Source: an uncultured Clostridia bacterium (GTDB lineage: Bacteria > Bacillota > Clostridia > TANB77 > CAG-508). Taken from it: a stretch of 5,086 bases of DNA. Within the stretch, counting starts at the first letter, position 1. Each line of letters begins with the position of its first letter. The position numbers and the translations under genes are program-made. The notes beneath the pieces were generated by a model, which did not search any database, was not told the origin of the DNA, and saw only the letters and a list, made by a program, of their open reading frames with translations. The stretch spans positions 1 through 5,086 of the forward strand of contig CANQMG010000081.1 of the NCBI GenBank assembly GCA_947624925.1, read 5' to 3'. This document shows, one piece after another, positions 1 to 4,882 of this stretch.

Positions 1-297
1 TCTCATGGTAAAGTCTTGTGCTAATCTTACCATGGCATCATATACAGAGCTATCACCATGTGGATGATATCTTCCTAAAACAGAACCTACGGTATTAGCA
101 CATTTTCTGTATGGCTTGTCTGATGTAATTCCGTCTTCATACATAGAGTATAAAATTCTTCTATGTACTGGTTTTAAACCATCTCTTACATCTGGAAGGG
201 CACGAGAAACGATAACACTCATGGCATAATCTATATATGATGTTTTCATCTCTTTTTCAATGTCTCTTTCAATGATTTTTCCCTCATATTCTTCCAT
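1..297 (-). CDS. gyrA: DNA gyrase subunit A, N-terminal 99 residues (cut by window edge)
   Basis: GyrA is the breakage-reunion subunit of DNA gyrase, which introduces negative supercoils in an A2B2 complex with GyrB. The translation starts MEEYEGKIIERDIEKEM and runs through the hallmark blocks SYIDYAMSVIVSRALPDVRD (about residues 20-39), GLKPVHRRILYSM and GRYHPHGDSSVYDAMVRLAQ. The catalytic tyrosine lies beyond the edge. In the quinolone-resistance region the positions matching E. coli Ser83 and Asp87 are Ser and Asp, the usual sensitive state. ParC is the main alternative, but the DKPYRKCANTVG and VYDAMVRLAQDFTMR stretches read as GyrA of Clostridia. The ATG at 295-297 is preceded by AAGAGG seven bases upstream. 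G+C is about 38-40% in two 60-base samples, well above the neighbouring genes, as expected for a strongly conserved gene. It has its own promoter. Confidence 0.96.
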   Translation of the reverse strand, partial: MEEYEGKIIERDIEKEMKTSYIDYAMSVIVSRALPDVRDGLKPVHRRILYSMYEDGITSDKPYRKCANTVGSVLGRYHPHGDSSVYDAMVRLAQDFTMR

Positions 298-335
298 TTT
301 TTAACCTCTTTTCTAGTATTTTTATATCCTTTGTC

Positions 336-364
336 ATTATACTAAAACGCCAAAAAATATGCAA
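336..364 (-). promoter_or_regulatory. Probable sigma-A promoter of gyrA
   Basis: On the minus strand a perfect -10 TATAAT (336-341) is separated by 17 bp from TTGCAT (359-364), which matches only the TTG of the -35 consensus. Transcription would start near 329, giving a leader of about 32 nt with the gyrA Shine-Dalgarno AAGAGG at 305-310. This lets gyrA be expressed independently of the operon upstream. The strong -10 and the exact spacing support it; the weak -35 keeps confidence moderate. Confidence 0.6.
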
Positions 365-396
365 GCGAAAATCGGTAAAAAAGTGAATTTATCGCT
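364..396 (-). terminator. Weak hairpin, possible operon terminator
   Basis: Starting four bases after the stop codon of the 401-1123 gene, AGCGA (392-396 on the minus strand) can pair with TCGCT (364-368), with a further AT-only extension across a bulge. A run of T follows on the minus strand about six bases later (352-357). The stem is short, the loop is long, and the 3' arm touches the gyrA -35 element. It may therefore be a poor terminator or chance, leaving readthrough into gyrA possible. Confidence 0.25.
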
Positions 397-400
397 ATTT

Positions 401-1123
401 TTATGTAAGCATTTGAGCAAGTTCTAATTCTTCTTTACTTAAATTAAATTGTCCATCATTATTTTTAATTAGCAAATGAATGTTTTCAATATTTCTTGCT
501 TCTTTTAAAGTATTTTCCATTGGCATTAAATTTTGTAATTGTTCTTTTATTTTTCCATATTCACGTTCCATTCCTTCAAAGTCTTGTGATTCATAATAGT
601 TCTTCCAATTTTCTTCATATTTTCCTAACTTTTCTAAACTGCCTAATTGAGAAGTAAATTCATCACTTATATTTTTACTTATATTATCTAGAATAACATT
701 TTTTCCTTGTTTAATTAAATTTACTATATTTTGATTTAATAATCCTGATTTTTGTGTTTTATTTAATACATTATCAATCACATTAGATATTCCTTCAATA
801 ATTCCTCCTTTTTTGATTGCTGATTGGGCTTGTGAAATATTTTCAAAATTTCCAGTAAAAATTCCTACGATGCTTTTTCCAAAATTAATAGCATTACTTA
901 TAGCTGTATCTACACCTTCTTTTAATCCTCCTTTTAGTAAACTATCTTTTACGTCAATGACTTGATTTTCTACAAAGTCTGGTAATATCCATCTTAAAGC
1001 CGTATCTAGAGCGGTATTTACTACTTGTCCTAAAGTAGATTGTAAAAAATTATTTTGTTCTTGCCCCATCTCTAATTCGTTTTGTACTTCTTGATTTTGA
1101 TTTAATTCATTTTCTCTTTCCAT
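401..1123 (-). CDS. Hypothetical helical protein with an internal repeat, last gene of the operon
   Basis: I do not recognise a named family for this 240-residue protein. Residues 1-25 are polar and rich in Glu, Asn and Gln. The middle part (about 28-160) is a series of amphipathic segments with a repeat: KGGLKEGVDTAISNAI at 64-79 resembles KGGIIEGISNVIDNVL at 105-120, 41 residues apart, and a looser third unit may follow around 138-155. The C-terminal 80 residues are charged and predicted helical (YEENWKNYYES, then EYGKIKEQLQNL). I see no signal peptide, long membrane span or cysteine. The ATG at 1121-1123 has a near-ideal AAAGGAGG whose first bases overlap the TAA of the preceding CpaE-like gene, so the two are probably translationally coupled. 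G+C is about 22-35% in samples, higher than the CpaE-like gene. A structural or membrane-surface role in the operon's machine is only inference. Confidence 0.85.
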   Translation of the reverse strand: MERENELNQNQEVQNELEMGQEQNNFLQSTLGQVVNTALDTALRWILPDFVENQVIDVKDSLLKGGLKEGVDTAISNAINFGKSIVGIFTGNFENISQAQSAIKKGGIIEGISNVIDNVLNKTQKSGLLNQNIVNLIKQGKNVILDNISKNISDEFTSQLGSLEKLGKYEENWKNYYESQDFEGMEREYGKIKEQLQNLMPMENTLKEARNIENIHLLIKNNDGQFNLSKEELELAQMLT

Positions 1124-1136
1124 ATTTTTTCCTCCT

Positions 1137-2255
1137 TTATAATTTTTTTTGAATTTTTAAATATTCATTTTTTATTTTTTTACTCATAAAATTATTTTTC
1201 ATATTTTTATTAATTAATTTATTATATTTTTTTTCGTAATTTAATACTCCTAAAATATTAAATTCCTGAAATAATTTTTTTAATAAATAAATACTAATAG
1301 CTTCTTCATTATATTTATTAAATAATATATTAAATTTACTTTTATCAATTTTCCACTCATGAATGTAAATGTCTAATAAGTTTCTTGCTTTTTTTATTTC
1401 TAAAATATTAGCTTCTGTTACAAATATATTTTTATTGCTATTTTTAATAATATTTTTTGTATAATCAAAAAAACATTCTGAACTTGTATCAATAATAATT
1501 GTATTATAAATTTGTTTTAATTGATTAATATTATTTAATAATTCGATTATCTCTGTATGACTTTCTTTATTTAGCATGAATTCTGTGACACATAGAAAAT
1601 CAATTTTTTTATTAATTTTTATGATGAATTGATTAATTGTATTTTTATTTTTATTTATTTGAATTGGATATTTTTTTACACCTAGAATTGTGTGTATACT
1701 ATTATTTAGAATATCAAAATCTATGATTAAAATTTTCTTTTTTTGATTTGCCATTACTTTGGCAATATTAACTGAAATAATGCTTTTTCCTACTCCACTT
1801 GGTCCTGATATAGAAATAATTTCACTTTTTATTTTTTGTATCTCTTTTTGTTTTTTATCTAATTCTACTAATGGTTGTATTTTATTTTTTAATTCTTCAT
1901 TGGTAATTTCTTGAGCAATTTTTTCTATATTTATTTCTGTAAAATATAAAATTTTATAAATTCCTTTTTCATATAATATTTTTTCTAAATTTTCTTTTTT
2001 ATTTTCTAAAATTAAAATAATTTTTAATTGTGGATTTATATTTTTTATTTTTGAAATTAAATTTGTTATTTCTAGTTCGCCAGGTAATATCTCACTTAAT
2101 ACTAAATAATCTATATGGGTATTTTTTTTCATTTCTAAAACTTCAAATATTGCTTCTTGATATTGTATATCTTGAAATAATATATTAATATTTTTTTGTT
2201 TTTTTAATTCTTGGTTTATCATTGGATTTGCTAGTGCTGTTATTATATTTTTCAT
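1137..2255 (-). CDS. CpaE/TadZ-like protein: degenerate receiver domain plus MinD/ParA-type ATPase domain
   Basis: This 372-residue protein has the two-domain plan of CpaE/TadZ, proteins that place Tad pilus or secretion machines at particular cell sites. Residues 1-120 look like a response-regulator fold (IDYLVLSEILPGE near 48-60), but the position of the phosphorylated Asp is Ser54, so normal phosphorelay is unlikely. Residues 145-340 form a MinD/ParA-like domain: P-loop GPSGVGKS at 151-158, ILIIDFD at 175-181 (switch I region) and IIIDTSSE at 253-260 (Walker B/switch II). The signature lysine of the deviant Walker A (xKGGxGKT) is replaced by proline, so ATPase-driven dimerisation may be altered. 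The tail is Lys/Asn-rich. The ATG at 2253-2255 follows an AAGGAAG site and lies 18 bp after the VirB4 stop. It is the most A+T-rich gene here (8-13% G+C in two samples). Pairing a CpaE-like protein with VirB4 instead of the usual CpaF/TadA ATPase is unusual. Confidence 0.82.
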   Translation of the reverse strand: MKNIITALANPMINQELKKQKNINILFQDIQYQEAIFEVLEMKKNTHIDYLVLSEILPGELEITNLISKIKNINPQLKIILILENKKENLEKILYEKGIYKILYFTEINIEKIAQEITNEELKNKIQPLVELDKKQKEIQKIKSEIISISGPSGVGKSIISVNIAKVMANQKKKILIIDFDILNNSIHTILGVKKYPIQINKNKNTINQFIIKINKKIDFLCVTEFMLNKESHTEIIELLNNINQLKQIYNTIIIDTSSECFFDYTKNIIKNSNKNIFVTEANILEIKKARNLLDIYIHEWKIDKSKFNILFNKYNEEAISIYLLKKLFQEFNILGVLNYEKKYNKLINKNMKNNFMSKKIKNEYLKIQKKL

Positions 2256-2273
2256 TTTATTATTCTTCCTTTT

Positions 2274-3371
2274 TTATTTATTTTTTTCTATTATTTCTTT
2301 TTCAAAGTCTGCTGCTTCAATTTTTGTTAAAATATGTTCATTTTCTATAAACATTAAACATTCTCCTCTTTTTAAAGATTTTATTTCTATTTTTTCTTTT
2401 TCTGATAAATTTGTATATTTTTCTAATACTCTTATATTTTCTTCTTCTAGTGAAAAAAATGTTTTAATTTCAGAATTATTTAAAATACTTTTTCCATATA
2501 TTCCTTCTTCTAAGCTAAATAAATCGGAAACATCTTGTGTAATTGCTACACTACTTCCTCCATATTTTCTAATGGTTTTAAATATTTTATAAATAAAGCT
2601 TGCTACTTCTTTATTTGATGTTACTCCAATTAATCTCCAAATTTCGTCTAGATAAATTGCTTTTTTAATATTTCTGTCTTTTTTAATTTTATCCCAAAAT
2701 AAATCTGTAAATAAATACATTCCATATTTTAAATTTTCTTCCCCTAATTCATAAATATCTGCTACGATTAATTTATTATTAATTTCTACATTGGTATGGT
2801 GATTAAAAAAATTTAATGATCCTTTTACAAATGGAATTAATTTAATAGCAAATATTTTTGTTTTTTCATCTTTTTTTAACAACTCATAAAAATCTTCTAA
2901 TATTGGCATATCATTTGTATCTTTAAAATCCTGTTTAATTAAATTATTATTTTCTTTATATAAACTTTTATCATCAAATGTAATATTTTTATTTTGATAT
3001 AAATCAATAATTTTTTCTTCTAATATGGCTTTTTCTTCTTCATTTAGATTTCCAAATATTAAATTAAAAAATCCCATTAATTTATTAATTTTATTTGCTA
3101 AATATCCTCTTTCATCATCTTCTATACTTTCTTCTCTAATATCTAAAATATTAATATAAGTATCTGATTTAGGTCCTATTTTTAGCCATGCTCCATTTAA
3201 GTTATGACACAGATTCCCATATTCTCTATCTGGATCAATAATATATTGTTCTATGCCAAGCAAACGATATCTTAAAATTAATATTTTTGTATAAAAAGAT
3301 TTTCCGTGCACCACTTGTTCCAAAAATACACATATTTGCATTTTTATATTTTTTTGTATTATATCTATCAA
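2274..3371 (-). CDS. VirB4-like ATPase, C-terminal ATPase core after the frameshift
   Basis: This frame is open for 365 residues from a TTG at 3369-3371; the VirB4-like part starts at its residue 23 (position 3305) with GKSFYTKILILRYRLLGIEQ. It carries YIIDPDREYGNL (about 43-54), an insertion rich in Asn and Lys (130-160), Walker B IYLDEIW (239-245), RKYGGSSVAITQDVSDLF (268-285) with a likely arginine finger, and the usual C-terminal block ending near EAADFEKEI. Residues 1-22 are the shifted reading of the upstream half. The TTG has no Shine-Dalgarno and lies inside the upstream coding region, so independent translation is doubtful. The core is the most convincing VirB4 evidence in the window and shows no other damage. 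The stop codon lies 18 bp before the CpaE-like gene. Confidence 0.85.
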   Translation of the reverse strand: MIDIIQKNIKMQICVFLEQVVHGKSFYTKILILRYRLLGIEQYIIDPDREYGNLCHNLNGAWLKIGPKSDTYINILDIREESIEDDERGYLANKINKLMGFFNLIFGNLNEEEKAILEEKIIDLYQNKNITFDDKSLYKENNNLIKQDFKDTNDMPILEDFYELLKKDEKTKIFAIKLIPFVKGSLNFFNHHTNVEINNKLIVADIYELGEENLKYGMYLFTDLFWDKIKKDRNIKKAIYLDEIWRLIGVTSNKEVASFIYKIFKTIRKYGGSSVAITQDVSDLFSLEEGIYGKSILNNSEIKTFFSLEEENIRVLEKYTNLSEKEKIEIKSLKRGECLMFIENEHILTKIEAADFEKEIIEKNK

Positions 3372-4137
3372 TAAATACTAAAGAATTATTATAAATATTA
3401 GTTCCAATAAAAATACCTTCTTCATCAAATATGGCAGAAGAAATAAAAGGATATGTAGATACTAATCCACTTGTTAAAACATTTCTTTTAGAAATTTCTT
3501 TTAATAATTTATTATTTTCCATTAGTGGCATACAGGCTTTTATGGCTTCTTCTTGTCTAAAATAGGCCCTTCTTGTTTGCATACCTCTACTTTGAAAAAT
3601 TCCTTCAATTTTATTTAATGTATATTCTAATTCTTTTAAATCTTCGCTATATGTACTTATATAAATATATAAAAAATATAATTCTTCGTTGTTAATTTGC
3701 ATCTCTCTTCTAATGTATTTCGCATCATTATAGGTAAATGATGCTATTTCCATGTCTTGCCTATTTTCATTGATTGTTTTTAAATCTGCTCCTACATTTC
3801 CAATGTGATAGGTTAAGTCTTTTATTGTTTTATATGTATCTTGTTTTTCGTAAAAAATAGAAATATTCATATTTATATTGGTGTCAATAATTGATCTTAA
3901 AATTAAATCTGTCTGTTCACGATAATAATTAATGACACAAAGAGATGAAAAATATAAATGATCCATTTCAATGTATTTTGGATTTGATATATTTATGTAA
4001 GATGGTGATAAAAAATCTTTTTCTGAAAAAATACCTTCTTCAAACATTAATTTATTTTTTTCCTCTTTTTTAAAATGAAAAATATTTTTTATTTTATTTT
4101 TTAATATTATTTTATATTTATTTAATTTTTCTTTCAT
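3235..4137 (-). CDS. VirB4-like ATPase, N-terminal part up to the frameshift
   Basis: This frame encodes 300 residues, of which the first 277 are VirB4-like. Residues 1-30 are Lys-rich. The part around 58-200 matches the N-terminal membrane-proximal domain (MDHLYFSSLCVINYYR; RRAYFRQEEAIKACMPL at about 189-205). Residues 217-245 (KRNVLTSGLVSTYPFISSA, then FDEEGIFIGTN) are typical of the stretch before the P-loop. NANMCIFGTSGA begins the Walker A motif. Residues 278-300 are out-of-frame sequence after the extra base and show no family resemblance. The product would lack the GK(S/T) of the P-loop, Walker B and the whole ATPase core, so by itself it cannot hydrolyse ATP. The ATG at 4135-4137 has a good AAAGGAAAA seven bases upstream, so translation of this part is expected. 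Confidence 0.85.
   Translation of the reverse strand: MKEKLNKYKIILKNKIKNIFHFKKEEKNKLMFEEGIFSEKDFLSPSYINISNPKYIEMDHLYFSSLCVINYYREQTDLILRSIIDTNINMNISIFYEKQDTYKTIKDLTYHIGNVGADLKTINENRQDMEIASFTYNDAKYIRREMQINNEELYFLYIYISTYSEDLKELEYTLNKIEGIFQSRGMQTRRAYFRQEEAIKACMPLMENNKLLKEISKRNVLTSGLVSTYPFISSAIFDEEGIFIGTNIYNNSLVFIDRYNTKKYKNANMCIFGTSGARKIFLYKNINFKISFAWHRTIYY
3301..3310 (-). other. Frameshift site in the VirB4 P-loop
   Basis: On the minus strand the codons read GGT GCA CGG AAA. Removing the C at 3306 gives GGT GCA GGA AAA TCT, restoring G-A-G-K-S of the Walker A motif. The extra base is not in a homopolymer, so ordinary slippage is a poor explanation. CGG is the only such arginine codon I find in any gene here; the others use mostly AGA. 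Confidence 0.85.
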
Positions 4138-4148
4138 ATTTTTTCCTT

Positions 4149-4718
4149 TTATTGATTAATATTATCGTTTATATTCATTCTTACATCTAAAAATGAATAT
4201 AAAATATTTTTAATTTCTTCTTTTTGATTTACATCTTTTGCAATATTTCCACATCTTGCTATTGCTTCTTTTATTTTAAAATATTTTTCATTTAAATCTT
4301 CTATAGCATAATTTTCTTCTTGATTTTTATCGCTATTTTTTAAAATAATATAAAAATTTTTAGAGGAGGATTTTTTACTATGATTTAATTTTTTAATATA
4401 TTCTATATATTTTTTTGTAATTTCTTGGATATTTTTTTCTTCTAGATTGAATTGATTTTTAAGATTAGAAATATGTTTTGATAAGTCTTCTTTACTACTT
4501 TGAATTAAAATTTGAAAATTAAAATGACAAGTTCTTAAAAATAATTTGTAGGAATTAATAATAGCTTCTTTTTCTAATTCTGATTTTAAATTATAATTAA
4601 TAGGATTTATTTTAATAATTTTAATATAAGTATTATCTTTTAATTTTATTATTCCATTTTCTAATATTTTTTCAAAAGGAAGCCATAATTGAACTGAATT
4701 TATTTCTTCTTTTTTCAT
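4149..4718 (-). CDS. TraC-like accessory protein of a VirB4-type secretion system, first gene of the operon
   Basis: This 189-residue protein resembles the small TraC-like domain proteins encoded just before VirB4 in Clostridia and in Patescibacteria, often after PrgI. The family pattern is visible: WLPFEKILENGIIKLKDNTY at 12-31, INPINYNLKSELEKEAII at about 37-54, and SYKLFLRTCHFNFQILIQSS at 56-75. A charged helix (76-112) and a strand FYIILKN (122-128) follow. It has no P-loop and no membrane span, so it is expected to be a non-catalytic cytoplasmic partner, probably of VirB4; the biochemical role is not known to me. The ATG at 4716-4718 is the only standard start before the family similarity begins, but the nearest Shine-Dalgarno (AAAGGAG, 4738-4744) is 19 bases away, which is unusually far. 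It ends 11 bp before VirB4 in the same direction. Confidence 0.78.
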   Translation of the reverse strand: MKKEEINSVQLWLPFEKILENGIIKLKDNTYIKIIKINPINYNLKSELEKEAIINSYKLFLRTCHFNFQILIQSSKEDLSKHISNLKNQFNLEEKNIQEITKKYIEYIKKLNHSKKSSSKNFYIILKNSDKNQEENYAIEDLNEKYFKIKEAIARCGNIAKDVNQKEEIKNILYSFLDVRMNINDNINQ

Positions 4719-4737
4719 GCAATAAAATGAATTTTTT

Positions 4738-4744
4738 CTCCTTT
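4738..4744 (-). promoter_or_regulatory. Shine-Dalgarno unusually far from the operon's first start codon
   Basis: AAAGGAG on the minus strand is a strong ribosome-binding sequence but lies 19 nt from the ATG at 4718, against the usual 5-10. No in-frame ATG, GTG or TTG lies between. A short inverted repeat, TTCAT (4727-4731) and ATGAA (4714-4718, containing the start codon), with an 8-nt loop, sits in the gap. Translation of the first gene may be weak or structure-dependent. Confidence 0.45.
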
Positions 4745-4762
4745 CTTTTTTCTTTTTGGGGG

Positions 4763-4782
4763 ATTTTATTTTAGAATAAAAT
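4763..4782 (-). repeat. 8-bp inverted repeat in the operon leader
   Basis: ATTTTATT (4763-4770) and AATAAAAT (4775-4782) are perfect inverted repeats with a four-base loop, and would form an all-A/U hairpin in the predicted leader of about 84 nt. On the transcript a run of five C (4758-4762) directly follows. In DNA this A+T-rich such repeats arise easily, so a function is uncertain. Confidence 0.3.
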
Positions 4783-4808
4783 TTAAATTGAATAAATTTG
4801 TTATTTTT

Positions 4809-4837
4809 ATTTTATATGGTTATTTATTTTTCGTCAA
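4809..4837 (-). promoter_or_regulatory. Sigma-A-type promoter of the TraC-like/VirB4/CpaE-like operon
   Basis: On the minus strand, -35 TTGACG (4832-4837, five of six consensus bases) and -10 TAAAAT (4809-4814, five of six) are separated by exactly 17 bp. Transcription should begin near 4802, about 84 nt before the first start codon. The -35 overlaps the Spo0A-like box TGACGAA at 4830-4836. It is the best promoter seen on this strand in the window and implies that the TraC-like gene is first in the operon. Confidence 0.68.
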
Positions 4838-4863
4838 GAGAAATCGTGCGACAAATTTCGACA
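4830..4863 (-). promoter_or_regulatory. Three Spo0A-like boxes (0A boxes) at the operon promoter
   Basis: Read on the minus strand, TGTCGAA (4857-4863) and TGACGAA (4830-4836) both fit the 0A-box consensus TGNCGAA, and TGTCGCA (4847-4853) differs by one base. The first two in reading order start exactly 10 bp apart, the tandem spacing known for Spo0A sites such as that of B. subtilis abrB. The third overlaps the -35 element. CG-containing heptamers are scarce in this DNA, so the cluster is unlikely to be random. Spo0A is the master regulator of sporulation entry. Whether it activates (as at spoIIG and spoIIE, where boxes overlap the -35) or represses cannot be told from the sequence. Confidence 0.6.
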
Positions 4864-4880
4864 TTTGGGATAATTTCTCT
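4837..4880. repeat. 8-bp inverted repeat enclosing two of the Spo0A-like boxes
   Basis: AGAGAAAT (4837-4844) and ATTTCTCT (4873-4880) are perfect inverted repeats 28 bp apart, flanking the tandem boxes at 4847-4863. The left arm shares one base with the -35 element. No T run follows on the minus strand, so it does not look like a terminator of an upstream gene. It may be an additional operator or chance. Confidence 0.4.
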
Positions 4881-4882
4881 CT

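Larger units (their letters stand above)
2274..4137 (-). pseudogene. VirB4-family type IV secretion ATPase gene, interrupted by a one-base insertion in the Walker A motif
   Basis: VirB4 proteins are cytoplasmic AAA-like ATPases that power assembly and substrate transport of type IV secretion and conjugation systems. The two reading frames here make one protein if a single base is removed at about 3306. Codons 1-277 in the first frame end in GTSGA; dropping the C of the next codon (CGG) gives GKSFYTK and the second frame, open to the stop at 2274. The restored protein has 620 residues, normal for the family, with Walker A at 273-280, Walker B YLDEIW at about 494-499 and the AITQDVSDLF motif at about 530-539. 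Everything outside the one base looks intact, so this is a recent mutation, a sequencing or assembly error, or recoding. The gene starts 11 bp after the TraC-like gene, with AAAGGAAAA just after that stop codon. Confidence 0.85.

Noticed and set aside
1..297. ParC (topoisomerase IV subunit A) instead of GyrA
   Set aside because: The segment around the quinolone-resistance region and the N-terminal block read as clostridial GyrA, although the visible 99 residues cannot exclude it absolutely.
3369..3371. TTG as a genuine start of a separate C-terminal VirB4 gene
   Set aside because: There is no Shine-Dalgarno, it lies inside the upstream coding region, and the first 22 residues have no VirB4 resemblance. 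The family similarity begins exactly at the frameshift point.
4846..4875. GTGCGAC on the plus strand as the 5' end of a group II intron
   Set aside because: Only the first few bases fit the loose GUGYG consensus. No intron structure or intron-encoded reverse transcriptase is seen, and the motif is better explained as part of the Spo0A-like boxes.
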